64,000 nucleotides of DNA from the NCBI GenBank assembly GCA_028571685.1, contig CM053140.1, positions 151,451,701 through 151,515,700 on the forward strand, given 5' to 3'. Positions 10,586 through 21,744 of this stretch are shown in pieces. The notes beneath the pieces are model-generated. The model was given only the letters and a program-made list of their open reading frames with translations. It was not told the origin of the DNA and ran no database searches. Positions within the stretch are counted from its first letter, which is position 1. Each line of letters begins with the position of its first letter. Origin of the DNA: Heterohyrax brucei. Taxonomy: Eukaryota > Chordata > Mammalia > Hyracoidea > Procaviidae. Made by a program: the position numbers and the translations under genes.

Positions 10586-11166
10586 ACTCTTATTATTTTT
10601 GATGATCAGCTTGTCCAGTTCTCTGACAAGTTTCTAAATATTGTAGTAATTGGATTCACAAGAAAATAGAAAAAGTCTGATTCCCACATAGACCCCTGAA
10701 ATACCATAATTAAAAGATAGGTCCAGAATTTCAAATGAAAGATTCTTTAACTTTCTTCTAATTGTTTTAGCATTATATACTTTCAATCTACTCTTTCAAG
10801 GGGGGAGGCGGTTAGACAATTTTTGTTTTTTTTCTCAATTCAAGACTTTTATTGGATGCTTATTTAGGGTCAATGTGATTTCTATTAAGATGAATGTCAC
10901 TGAATGAAATACATTCTCTATCATCTGTACACACAAATGATAGAAGTTGAGAAAGGAGGAAAAAGTACATAAACAGTAGAAACAGCACTTACAGTACCAT
11001 CTTTCTGTTGCTTCAGTGAATTATAAGGGGATTTTGAAAATAAAGCTATAGAGAAATAGAGAGCAAGCAGGGTCATAAAATTAGAGTGAAGATGCTATCA
11101 TGTTAATAGCCTATACATTTCCAGCTACTTTGTAAATCCGACACTGGGTGACTTTGCCTAAGAGGC
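10586..11166. other. Intergenic; possible retrocopy 3' end
   Basis: No gene is seen. At 10830-10856 a T-rich run followed by CAAGACTTTTATTGGATGC reads on the minus strand as an AATAAA signal about 15-20 nt before an A-run, which would fit the 3' end of a retrotransposed mRNA extending towards about 11150. No coding frame is attached, so this is only suggestive. Confidence 0.35.
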
Positions 11167-11761
11167 TGCAATGGCTATTTGTGCATCAACTTGGCAAGGC
11201 CAAGATTCCCAGTGTTTGGGCAGTTGTGTAATGTTGGGATCACTCCCCTGTTGAAATTTGCTGCATGATCACCACCGTGATGGTATCTGCTAAGTGGCAC
11301 TCATTGGGGCAGAACCTGTGACAGCTTTCCAACCCATCAACCTTTGTCTGTTCACCTTCCCCTGCCTACTTTCTTCCTGCTCACCTTGCCAGGCTTTTGC
11401 TTATTCACAATTCTGTAGCTTGCTCTCATTTGTCCGGCCTGTTGTTCTTGGTGTTTGGGCTGGTGATTTGCCAGTAGACTTGCTTGTTGATCTCCCAGTC
11501 TGTCTATCTTCATGGCCTGTGGATATCCATGGCATGGATATCCACTGCTCCCTGGCCTGTTGATCCTTGTTTAGCCAGCCCCTGCAGTTAAGTAAATTCT
11601 AGATTGGGAGAAACCTCTTTCATTCTTCCCAAACTCAGGATGTATAGACTCTAGGGGACATGTGAGCCATTTCCTTGAGAGAAAGAGAGAGACTGAGGAA
11701 GTGAGCAACAGACAGATATAGATATATAGTTTTGCTTCTCTGGAATACCCCATCTAAAACA
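11167..11761 (+). mobile_element. Fossil solo LTR, ERVL (MLT2-like)
   Basis: A 595-bp solo LTR starting TG and ending CA, flanked by the 5-bp duplication GAGGC at 11162-11166 and 11762-11766. Family landmarks are GTGCATCAACTTGGCAAGGC near the 5' end, GTGAGCCATTTCCTTGAGAG, an AGATATAGATATATAG stretch and GCTTCTCTGGAATACCCC near the 3' end, matching the layout of ERVL/MLT2 LTRs. A 5-bp TSD is the rule for ERVL. No internal viral genes are present. Old. Confidence 0.75.
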
Positions 11762-11864
11762 GAGGCTTAAGTCTTTTTTTCCTTATTCTGAGAGAACATG
11801 ATTTTTAGTCCACCTATGGGGCAACAGATTTTGATTTCACTCTTCCTTATAAACAATATGTTTC

Positions 11865-12462
11865 CATCACCAAGGACCAAAACGACATGGGGGAAAGAGA
11901 ACCCAGAAGACAGAGATATCCACATGAGTGGGTGCCTACATCGACTTGGGACCAGAAGAACCAGACGGTGCCCGACCACCACCTGTGACAGCTGTGATGG
12001 AGCTCACAAAGTCGAGTCTCACTGGCAACACAAGAATAAAAAGGGGTGCACGCTGAGATGTCCACTAAAAGACCTCAATTTTGGTCCAGTGGTTTTGAGG
12101 TTTCCCTGGGAGCATGACCACTGGCCCTGATGCTGCCCTTGCCCATAAATCTTAATGAAGCCTCACTCTTTGGACATGAGTGGATTAGACTTGGCGATGC
12201 AGAGTGACCACATGTTGGATGCACTTTACGGTTCTATGCATCTGTAGGATATCAGCCTGCTGACCTCTGGCTGGAGTAAGGGGAGCGGGTGGAGAGGAGG
12301 GGAAAGGAGGCTGTTGGGAGGATGAGACAGGTGTGGAGCAGAGAGGAATAGTGTGCTGTCACCGGACAGGGAGAGCAGTGGAAGCTGCATATAGGTGGGC
12401 ATGTAAATTTATATAGGAATGTACATTTTCACTCAGTCATAATAAAAATAAATAAAAAAATA
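11865..12462 (+). mobile_element. L1 3'UTR fragment, 5'-truncated
   Basis: Plus-strand L1 3'UTR: ATCACCAAGGACCAAAACGA, then GGTGCCCGACCACCACC, then AGCTGTGATGGAGCTCACAA, then AAAAAGGGGTGCACGCTGAG, then TGCTGTCACCGGACAGGGAG, then the terminal ACATTTTCACTCAGTCATAA and an A-rich tail to about 12462. The same 3'UTR closes the L1 copies at 20.9, 29.3 and 40.7 kb. Frames inside it are not genes. Confidence 0.9.
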
Positions 12463-12539
12463 ATCAACAAAATTTTTATTGGGCCATTTTACTGTGACAA
12501 GGCCACAAATTCCAAACTGTTTGAGAATTTTTCATGTGT

Positions 12540-13070
12540 TTTCATGGTCTCAGTTATTGCATGTCTCCCAACGCTATCTCACCCCTTGAGCTCCAGACAT
12601 ACATTTCAGAATGCGTATTAGTTATTATCATATGATTGTATCATACACATCTCAAACTCAACATATTCAAAACTGAATGTATCATTCTTCACTCTCTCTT
12701 TAATCATGTCTATTTTTGACCTAATACTGTCAAGAATATTTTAAATACATTTTTCTTCATCCTTCTCTTTATTCACAACTTAATTTACTTAACTCTAGAT
12801 TGTATCTCTTTAAGTGTAGTATTTTCTCAGTTTTTACACAGTGCTCAGTTTTGTATTCACCATATACTTCTCTAATTCTCTTCTGTAGGACACCAAGATT
12901 ACCTTAGTTCTAATCTCGTACCATGGGACTGTATCATGCACTAGAGCTCCTTGTATCATTTGTCTACCAACTCCATACAAAAGTTTTCCCTTTCATTTCA
13001 TGAAGATTTTTAGCAGCCAGCTTCATTTTTGGCTATCTGTCATAATACTAGATTTCAGTATCGAAATATA
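12540..13070 (+). mobile_element. Probable L2 (CR1-clade) LINE fragment
   Basis: CTTGAGCTCCAGACATACAT and CATCTCAAACTCAACATATT match the L2 ORF region encoding ELQT..HLKLNMSKTE, and a weaker match to the NSLL/GLP region follows at 12890-12980. It is strongly diverged. From 13070 to 13530 I see nothing certain. Confidence 0.45.
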
Positions 13071-13523
13071 TAGATTTCCTTATACCTTATCTTGACTGTT
13101 CCTTAATTAGTTTTTAATTACCTGGTTATCTACCTTCATAAGGTCACTCAATCCTATCTGTAATAATGCTTCGATTTGTCATTAAAAATAGTTGGAAATC
13201 CTCTGTAGTCTCAATGTCAAGTATGTAGATTTCTATCTGTTATTTTGCCAGGTAACTCCAATTCATACTGTGACTCCAGCAGGGAGTGACTCCCCAACAG
13301 GGCATGCAACTTGTCATTTTATTACCTTTCATCTGAAATCGTTACTTTTCTTTTTTGCCAGTTTTATTGCTATAGTCGTAAGTCCAATCCGGTACCTTCA
13401 TTGTCACAACATTCCTCTCAAACTCCCAAATTAAAAAAAAAAATTATTCAACTTCAGCCCACTACGAACTTTTACCATCACAGATGAGTGTATCTGAAGA
13501 TTCTGAAGATAATGTGCACCTAT

Positions 13524-13528
<5 letters not shown>

Positions 13529-13556
<28 letters not shown>
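13529..13556 (+). repeat. (CA)n microsatellite
   Basis: Uninterrupted CA dinucleotides of about 28 bp between GTACACACAC and ATTCTTC. Likely length-polymorphic. Confidence 0.95.
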
Positions 13557-13557
<1 letters not shown>

Positions 13558-13696
13558 TCTTCTTTGTATTTCCTGATATTAAAGTAGCAAACTTCAAATA
13601 TATCTTGGTCTATTAATTCTCACGTTCTCCTAAATGACTATTACATATTCTCAAATCCTCTGATGCCTACTCATCCCTTATTACTTATAGAAATTT

Positions 13697-13900
13697 AGGA
13701 AAAAAAACCCAAACCAGTTGCCTTCCAGTCAAACAAACAGTGACCCACAGGTGTCAGAGTAGAACTGTGCTCCACAGTTTCAAATGGCTGATTTTTGGAT
13801 CCTCCAAGATGTATCTAGGTGTAACTCAAAATGCTACACTTTCAGTTAGTTAGTAGCCAAGTGCTTTTCAGTGTATCAGTGTAGACTGCCCAAGGAAGTC
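13697..13900 (-). mobile_element. Degenerate AfroSINE, minus strand
   Basis: Reversed tail and body: AAACCCAAACCAGTTGCC, AACAGTGACCCACAG, CAGAGTAGAACTGTGCTCC, CAGTTTCAAATGGCTG, then a degraded head with AGTTAGTAGCCAAGTGCTT. An old copy; the left part is clear and the right boundary uncertain. Confidence 0.7.
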
Positions 13901-14219
13901 TATAACTAATTATGTAAATCCTATTTCCAAATAACAGAAGATTCAAAAAACAAACCAAAAAAGACCTTCATAAGCTTCATCTTCACATCTATCTGTCTAT
14001 GTCAACATTTATATATTTTCTCCTCATTTCTGTTGCTGACCACAAACTGCCTGTGTTCCTAAGACCAGCAGCTACAATTGTGTGCTGTATAATCTCTTGT
14101 CTATTCAAGACATCTCTACATCTACTTTTAGTTTGTTTACATCGTAAATAATATAATGATTCAAGTATGCCGAAATTTCTTCTTTGTTAAATAAAGCTGT
14201 CTCTTTACTTCACTTAATT

Positions 14220-14649
14220 TGTTTCTAGTACTATTTCCAGTGACTACCCTCTGAATTCATCAGTGTCTCTAATTTTTCCCCTAGGTATCTTTTAAAACCA
14301 TTTTAATCGTGTTTTTGCTGCTATCACTTTACTGAAACTGCTCAACAAAATCACTAATAATCTCAGTAACATTTAATGCGTTGGTCAGTATGAAGTCTTC
14401 ATTTACTTAAACTCCCATAAGCTATCTTCTTTCCTGAAAAAATCAGATCACTCTTTTTTTGTTTTATTTTATTGTTCTCTTTTCAGGTCCTGCTCCCTTT
14501 TCAAGATTAGTTCTCATTCCTCATTTAAGTCTTCAACCTCTTCTGCTTTTATTTTTAACTCTTTCAGAGTGATCTCATTCAGTTTCATGACTATAACATT
14601 GAAATGCTGAAAACCCTTAAATTGTAGATGCAAACTGGGTCTCACACCT
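14220..14649 (+). mobile_element. L2 LINE, 5' part of the interrupted copy
   Basis: TTTACTGAAACTGCTCAACA, AAAATCACTAATAATCTCAG and GTGATCTCATTCAGTTTCATG align with the L2 reverse-transcriptase region (LLKLL..VTNDL; GDLIQSHGF). The match continues at 15150 after an inserted LTR, so the L2 copy is older than the LTR. Confidence 0.6.
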
Positions 14650-15148
14650 TTTCACGGATTGAACTGTGTCTCCCTAAAAACTTGTATAACATTTTGGCTA
14701 GGCTGTGATTCTCCGTATTGTGTGATGTTCCTATATACTGCTAAACCCTGCCTTTATGATGTCTATGAGAGAAGACGGGCAGCAGCTGTGTTGTTGGGGC
14801 ATAACCCAATTTGTAAAACTGTATTGTGTCCTGGACCAATCTTTTGGGATATAAAGAGAAAGGAAGCAAGCAGAGACTTAGGGGACCTCATACCACTGGT
14901 AAAACAGTGCCAGGTGGAGAGAGCATCCTTTGGAAAGGACCTGGTGTCCCTTCACCCCAGTACGTCCCAGACCAGAGGAAAATTCACGACAAAGACCTTT
15001 CCCAAGAGCCAACAGAGAAATCCTTCCCCTGGAGCCAGTGCCCTAAATTTGGACTTGCAGCCTATGGGAATGTGACAGAATAAATTTTTCTTTTTAAAGC
15101 CATTTATTTGTGGTATTTCTTTTTTAGCAGCAATGGATGACTAAGGCA
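14650..15148 (+). mobile_element. Fossil MaLR-like solo LTR, afrotherian type
   Basis: Starts with CGGATTGAACTGTGTCTCCC and ends with a polyadenylation region (AATAAATTTTTC, AAAGCCATTTATTTGTGG) and GGATGACTAAGGCA. The ends are MaLR-like, while the middle (AAGCAAGCAGAGACTTAGGG, ACCTCATACCAC, TTCCCCTGGAGCCAGTGCCC) matches an LTR I recall from elephant. Solo, with no internal genes; it splits an L2 copy. The 138-codon frame inside it is not a gene. Confidence 0.7.
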
Positions 15149-15149
15149 T

Positions 15150-16055
15150 GCCTGAACAACACATGTGTGATTTTTTGCTGCCTGTTCAGCATTTTTCCTT
15201 GCATGTCCAGTAGGCATTTTCATCCTGTACCACCTGGTATTCTTACAGTTCTCCTCAAAGTAGTTTATAGAAACTTTATTTTTGTTTTGCTTGTTTACTT
15301 TAGCTTCTTGCTTTTATGCTTCATGTCTTAAACCCTAGAGTTAACAAGTTTATCTCCTTACTTATTTCATATGCAGTTAATCAATAAATTCTGTCAGCTA
15401 GACCACTTCTCTCCACTTCTGCTGCTATCAACTGATCCAAGATATTTTCATCTCTGACTCTGATGATTGTAATAACTTCCTATCTGGTCTTCCTATTTCT
15501 GACTTGCCTCTCACTTCAATCTGTTCTCTTTGTACAACTCATATGATTCTATTTAAATGCACATAAAATCATGTGGCTATTTTGCTCAAAATTATTCGGC
15601 GACTTCTTATTTTTATCTATATTTTATATCAAAATTCTTATAATGGTCTGTACCATCTGGTTCTTGCTAATTTCGATGATCTTACCTCCCATCCTTCTAC
15701 CTACACTTACTCTGTCTTTACCTTTTTTACCTTCACTTATTCTCTTAGATGTTTTCTCAGATGTTACTATTCAATGAGGACTTCTCTGACAATAGTATTT
15801 TAAATTTCAACCTTACCCACCATAGAACTCCATACTTCTCTTCCTTTATTTTTAGTAATGTTATTAATCACCACCTAATCGCTGCAGAACTTGCTTGATT
15901 TTTTTAATACATTTTATCCCCACCTTTGCTGTAAACCTCTCATTTGAAATGCAAACTCCACAAGGACAAAGATTTTTATTTTGTTTGTATCTAGAGCAGT
16001 GCCTTTAGATACATGTATAGATATTTAGTGTTCATTGGTTTATTGAATAAACAAA
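15150..16055 (+). mobile_element. L2 LINE, 3' part of the interrupted copy
   Basis: It runs through GATGATTGTAATAACTTCCT (DYCNSLLTGLP in L2), ATGTGGCTATTTTGCTCAAA, GGTCTGTACCATCTGG, CTCAGATGTTACTATTCAAT and GAGGACTTCTCTGAC, to the L2-type 3' end with AATGCAAACTCCACAAGGAC, AGCAGTGCCTTTAG and TTTATTGAATAAAC. The order is collinear with L2. It is ancient, with no intact frame. Confidence 0.65.
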
Positions 16056-17576
16056 TAAATCATCATGGTTGAAAACAATGTTAGACACTGTCTTTATCTG
16101 TAAAAATGTCACATATTTATCTAAGTATTTAGTAAGGTTACCGTCATTTCTTCTCTTAAAGAAGGAGGTACCAGCCAAAGAAGGAGGTAGAGTCATTATT
16201 ATCCCTAGGTTTGGAGACAGGAAAGAAGCATACAGAAATATAGCCGAATTGACTTAAGCTGCTGTGAACTGAGCCTATAAGAAGCCACCAACACAGTAAT
16301 TTAATCATTGCCATCTTTGCTTTGAGAGTCATCTAAAATAGTGACAATGACACTGGGCTTTCTGCATGTGGAATGAAAAATTTAATTATTTTGTTTTAGA
16401 TACAAGTAACTGTAACTACAGAACCTGGAGCATAGGTTTTAGGGATTCATTAGGATGTACTTTTATCCATGATTCAGAATGACCTTTTCTCCTTTCTGTT
16501 CAATAATAGAAAATTTAAAGCCAATTCTGTGGCTCACTTTCCACAAGTGTATATATAGCACTTGACGAATCCATTTTGTAAATATCTAACATACATAGAA
16601 CTAATTTAACATTTTTCTAAGTAAAAGAATGAAGATAGTTGCACTTAACTAAACACAGGAAAAAAAAGATTTAATTGTTTAGCAAAATATTTGAGATCAC
16701 ATGGTAGTAGCATAATTCAGTCATTCTCCTGTATGGATAAGCAAATGTAGTACTACATGATACAAAGAGATTTTTGTGAACAACATTCACTTCCAGTTGG
16801 TACATAGATGATCTTAGTGGTCAAGATAACGAAGAAATATAGTAGTCACATTAGTAGATTATAGAGGTAACAGCAGAAACCATATTAAGCAATTGAGAGG
16901 TTTTGGAAACCAGAAGAACAATGATAGGATATCTACTTTCAGATTGCACAAAGACTGCTGACTGCTGTGACTAGAGTCCAAGCCTGGAGATTGTCAGGAA
17001 AGCTGCAGAAGTTTGATGAATCAACAACTAATACCAAAATCTTGGAAATGTTTCAAAATGGAAAATGGTTCAAACAACATGAGGTGTAAGCAGAAGCCTG
17101 GGTAATATGGCCTGTAGGTGTGGGAGAGCACTGGGGACACAGATGCGGAAGAATTAAGCCCATAAAATAAGTATGGATCACTTGGTTTATGTTAATTGCA
17201 AGATGACTTGGGTTCCTTGTGTCTCCTAAGTCTGCAGTAATAGATTCCTGTTATCCAAACAGGGTAACACAAGAATTTAGGAAAATTTGGCAGGATCCCA
17301 ATATTACTTCCCAGGTTTACAGCTAAATCTACCCTATATTTAGAGGCAAAACCTGTACATTTTAATGAGGACAAACACCTTTTGAATAAACATTTTAAAC
17401 AGAAGAAGAAACATTCAAAGGAGAATGTTAATAACCAATCATATGTCCACACGTAGCGATCATGAAGTAGGGCTTCAAATACCAGTTGAGAGAATTTCAG
17501 CTCACCAAGCCCTCACTCTATCCTTCTGCCATAAAACTCTCCACGTATTAAACATTTCTCCCTTGTGTTTCAATTT
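16056..17576. other. Intergenic, nothing recognised
   Basis: Apparently single-copy AT-rich DNA. No repeat family, exon or RNA gene recognised; short frames of 60-90 codons show no known motif. Confidence 0.5.
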
Positions 17577-17745
17577 TAGAAACCCTAATGGCATAATGGT
17601 TAAATGCTATGTCTGCCAACCCAAATGCTTGCAGTTGAAATCCTCCAGTCGCTCCTTGGAAACTTGTTGAGGCAAGTCTACTGTGTCCTATAGGCTCACT
17701 AAGAGTCAGAATCAACTTAACAGTGATACATTTGGTTTTGGGTTT
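17577..17745 (+). mobile_element. AfroSINE, plus strand
   Basis: Head AGAAACCCTAATGGCATAAT, tRNA-like GGTTAAATGCTATGTCTGCC, then GCAGTTGAAATCCTCCAG, CGCTCCTTGGAAAC, TGTGTCCTATAGGCTCACT, AGAGTCAGAATCAACTTAAC and a tail rich in GGTTTTGGG. All AfroSINE blocks are in order. No gene is seen in 17746-18225 after it. Confidence 0.9.
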
Positions 17746-18225
17746 TTAATTTTATGACAGACTACTAGTATCTTAGTTTATGAAAATACACAAAATAATT
17801 GAAATAACTAGAATGCCAAACTATGCTATTTTAGTTTTTTAAAGAAGTAGACTTTTTGCAGAGGCTAGTGAAAATAGGAAATCATTTATTCCATTCAGTG
17901 TCGCTATTATAGCCATTATGAAACCTCATATTTCTATGAGGGCTGATAAATACTTTCAATGGATTTAGGGCATGTGTCTTACTCTAACCCAGTTTCTACC
18001 ACCATTGTGTTCCTTGTATGTAGATGGCACAATTATGTCAGTATTTACAACGAGACCTGTGACCATCCAAGTCAGACTTCAGGCCTACATTTGTAGGGCC
18101 CAGAGCAAATTGCCAATAAAAGCCCACATCCAGTATGTCCTAATATTGAAAAATTATATATTGACAAGTAGACTTTCATAACACCTAGAAGTAGGTGTCA
18201 TAATGCAGAATTTCAAACTGCTAAG

Positions 18226-18372
18226 ATTTCTTTGGAGCCTGGGAAATGGAGTAGTTAAGAACTCAAAAGGTCAGCAGTTCCAGTCCACCAGGTGCTCTTT
18301 GGAAACCCTGTGGAGCAGTTCTGCTTTCCCGTAAGGTCACCATGAGTCAGAACCAACTCTAACACAACTACA
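18226..18372 (+). mobile_element. AfroSINE, plus strand
   Basis: GGAGCCTGGGAAATGGAGTA, GTTAAGAACTCAAAAGGTCA, GCAGTTCCAGTCCACCAG, CTCTTTGGAAACCCTGTGG, AGCAGTTCTGCTTTCCCGT and CACCATGAGTCAGAACCAAC. The 3' tail runs directly into the 5' truncation point of an L1. Confidence 0.9.
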
Positions 18373-18481
18373 AGACCTTACTGCAAGAAACCAAAAGACA
18401 CATAAATGGAGAAACCTACCCTATTTACGACAGAAAGACTTAAAACATTACGAAAATATCTATCTTACCCAAAGCTATCTA

Positions 18482-18503
18482 CCTCGATGGCACTTGACTT
18501 TGT
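18482..18503 (+). mobile_element. Micro-insert resembling an AfroSINE 3' tail
   Basis: CTCGATGGCACTTGACTTT interrupts L1 ORF2 between AAAGCTATCTAC and ACAATGCAATTACC, where other L1 copies have only a short TTATATA link. Related pieces lie near 28613, 34290, 37220, 42821 and 48619. Confidence 0.55.
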
Positions 18504-18810
18504 CTTCATATACAATGCAATTACCATACAAATTCCAGTGTCATCTTTTAATCAGATGTAGAGACAAATCACCAACTTTCTGTGGAAAGGAAAGAAACCC
18601 TGGATAAATAAAGCACTACTGAAGACCAGGAACACAGTTTGAAGCTTCACACTACCTGGCTTTAGAACCTATTACACTACCATAGTTGTCAAAACAGCCT
18701 GTTATTGGTACTGAAAGAAACATATAGGCCAATGGAATAGAGACCCCAGAGATGCCACAGTTGATATTCAACAAAGGCCCTAAGATTGTAAACTTAGGTA
18801 AAGACAGTTT

Positions 18811-18901
18811 TGTTTTTTTGTGTGTGTTTTTGTTTGTTTGTTTTTATTATGACTGAGTGAAAATGTACTTTCCCATATAAAGTTACATGCCCACCCACAT
18901 G
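18811..18901 (-). mobile_element. Very short L1 3' end nested in L1
   Basis: About 90 bp: the minus strand gives the terminal L1 block (GGAAAGTACATTTTCACTCA, GTCATAATAAAAAC) and an A-rich tail with CAAACAAACAAAAA. It is flanked by AAGACAGTTT at 18801-18810 and 18902-18911, an exact 10-bp TSD, so it is a true insertion that was 5'-truncated almost completely. Confidence 0.85.
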
Positions 18902-20912
18902 AAGACAGTTTCTTTAACAAATGATATTAGCAAAGTTGGATGTCCATCTGCAAAAAGTTGAAAGAAGACGCATATCTTACACCTTAAACAAAAAATATCT
19001 CAAGTATCAACTAACCTAAATATCAAACCTAAAGCAATAAAGACTGTGTGAGAAAAAATGGAGTCAACAGTGGATGTTCTAATACACTGCTGAGACATAC
19101 TACAAAATCTGACAAAGCATGATCCATAGAAGAGAAAAATAAAGTAGGAACTACTAAGCATCAAATCCTTCTGCTCATCCAAAGACTTTATCAAAAGAGA
19201 TGAAAGACCACCTATAGAACAGGAAAAACAAAAAACATTTGACAGCTACATGTGGGACCAATGTCTGATCTCCATAATCTACAAGGCAGTGCAAAATATC
19301 AACAAGAAAAAGGTAAATAACCCAGTAAGTGATGGGTAAGGGAGATGGACACACACTTCACTAAAGAGAATATCCAGGCTGCCCAAGGACAAGTAAGGAA
19401 ATCCTCACGATCATTAGCTATTAGAGAAATCCAAATCAGAACTACAATGAGATACCATCTTACCCCAACAAAGTTGACCATGATCCAAAAAGCACAGAAC
19501 AACAAATGCTGGAGAGACTATGGAGAAATTGGAACTCTCTTACATTGCTGGTGGGATTGCAACACCGTACAATGTCTTTGGAAAGCAATTTGGCACTTCC
19601 TTAAAAAGATGGAAATAGATAAACAGTTTAATTCAGTAATCCCACCGTTCAGAACATATCCTACGGAAACAAAGGCTGTCACACAAACAGACGTGTGCAC
19701 ACAAATATTTATTGCAACCTAGTCCACAGTAGCAAAAAGATGGAGTTAATCCAGATGCCCATCAACAGATGAATGGATAAATAGTATGGTACATATACTC
19801 AATCTAATCCTATTTAATGATTAAAAACAGTAATGATTTTAGGAAACATCTCATAACCTGGTTTCAGTTGGAAGACATGCTGAGTAAAATCAGTCAACAG
19901 CAAAGGGACAAATATTGTATGAGACCCCTATTCTGAGGACTTAAAAATAGACTTATTTACATAAGAAAAGACTCTTTGACTCCTACAAGGGTAGAGAGGG
20001 AGGGAGAGGGTTGGTCACACATTACATAGTTGATAGAAATTTGGTTAGGTGAAAGCAGTGACAGCACACAGTAGACAGCACAGAGTAGTATGGACTTCAC
20101 CATAAACTGATAACTCATCTAATCAAAACCCAGTATTGCAAGGATAGAGTAGTAGATGCAGGGTCTAGGGACTGATCTCTGAGGGGACATCAAGGCCAAT
20201 TGGCGTAACTAGTCTATTACTAAGAACGTCTTCTGCACCCCATATTGGCAAGTAGTGTCTGAGTTCTTAAAAGCTAGCAAGCTGTCACATGAGGTACATC
20301 AAATGGTTCCAACTTACCCGGAACAGATGACCACCAAGAATAACAAACACATGAGGAAAAAAGAGCCCAAGAGACAGAAGGACCCATGTGAATGGGTGAC
20401 TGTATCAACACATGACCAAAAGAACTAGATGGTGTCCGGCCACCATCAAAAACAGCCGTGATGGGGCTCACAATGTTGATTCTCTGTGGCAACACGAGAA
20501 AAAGAGGGGTGCACTCAAGAACTCTACCAAAATACCACAACTGATGATCTGGCAGCCCGGGATCCCTTGGGAGCATGGCCCCTAGACCAGCTGCTGCCCC
20601 TGTCCAGAAAACACTACCGAGTCTAACTCTTCAGACAAAAATAGATGGACTCAGGGACACAGTGTAACCATGTAGTGTGTGTACCTTATGTCTCTTTGCT
20701 CTTGTAGGATGCTGTCCTACTTGTCTCTTTTTAAATGGGAGATAAGAAGATGAAGAGGAGGGTACAGGAGATCATTAAAGAGTATACAATAAGTATGGAA
20801 TGAAAAAGAGGAGTGTACTGTCACCAGGCAAGGAGAGCAAAAGGAGCTACTGACAGGTGGATATGCAAAATTGATTTGAGTTATACACTTTCACTTAATC
20901 ACAATTAAAAAA

Positions 20913-21744
20913 AAATACATAAGACAATTATCTTACCAGCATGAGACACATCTGCATTTAGCTTTTGATCAAGATTCCTTAGTAACCAAACATTTGGGAA
21001 TGAAACAGCGCTTTTGAATCTGTTTGAAACAGTTTTTCTGCATGTATCCTAGAAGTTTCAGGGCTGATTATGAAACCGGATTACAAATCATACTGTAGAC
21101 AGTGACACACATTCAAAGCAGTATAGTCACCTGCCATCTTTGAGTAGGGTACTGCTGTCTGTTTCCTACCAGGGTCAAAATCAATAGGCAATAGTTCTGC
21201 TTGCTACACAACTCACATGCTTCTCTAATTTACTTTGGTAATTACTAAACCATCCCTGAACTGTTTCATACCAGTTTGAAGCCCTGAAAGGAAGCAAAAG
21301 TCACAGCTGTCTCTAGAGGAAAGTTAACTCATTTTTCTTATGCAAAGCCTGATGAGATTTCTTTTACTTCTCTGTAGGAACCGCCAGTGTTATTCTGACA
21401 CTTGCACATTATGCTAAGCTTGTTCTCTAGTTCTTCGCTCCTATTTTCCCAATCTTTTCTGCATGTGTATTTCTCATTGCAACAGAGGCAGAATGAAGTT
21501 TTTTTTTTGTTTTTTTTTTTTAAATTAGCCACTGTACAGTACTGTATTCTGGACTTTTTAAAATATGCTAGGGATGTCAAGATGAAGGCTAAGACTGCAA
21601 AATTATGAATAATATGTCACTGGATACATACAAGCCTAAGTACAAATCTCTCCACATTTATTGGCTCTGTGTTCTTTGGGAAAGCTATGGAAGGGACATG
21701 TGCCCATAGAACCAAATGTCACTGGGATGCAGTTTCTGGATTCC
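20913..21744. other. Intergenic, nothing recognised
   Basis: Single-copy-looking sequence with a T-rich run near 21500-21520. No supported gene. Confidence 0.5.

Larger units (their letters stand above)
18373..20912 (+). mobile_element. L1 3' half, 5'-truncated, plus strand
   Basis: Begins in ORF2 near its C-terminus (ACTGCAAGAAACCAAAAGAC) and runs through the ORF2 end (19345-19722; the translation includes WRDYGEIGTLLHCWWDCNTV, a typical L1 ORF2 C-terminal block), then the 3'UTR and an A-rich tail at about 20912. ORF2 is broken. Two intrusions interrupt it: an AfroSINE-tail-like piece near 18482 and a short antisense L1 end at 18811-18901. Confidence 0.9.

Noticed and set aside
11294-11563. 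89-codon frame with a hydrophobic, cysteine-rich appearance
   Set aside because: It sits inside the ERVL-type solo LTR, and the hydrophobic look follows from T-rich composition.
14659-15075. 138-codon open frame, the longest apart from L1 frames
   Set aside because: It lies wholly within a fossil solo LTR, has no known domain, and its 3' part coincides with the LTR body. Not a gene.
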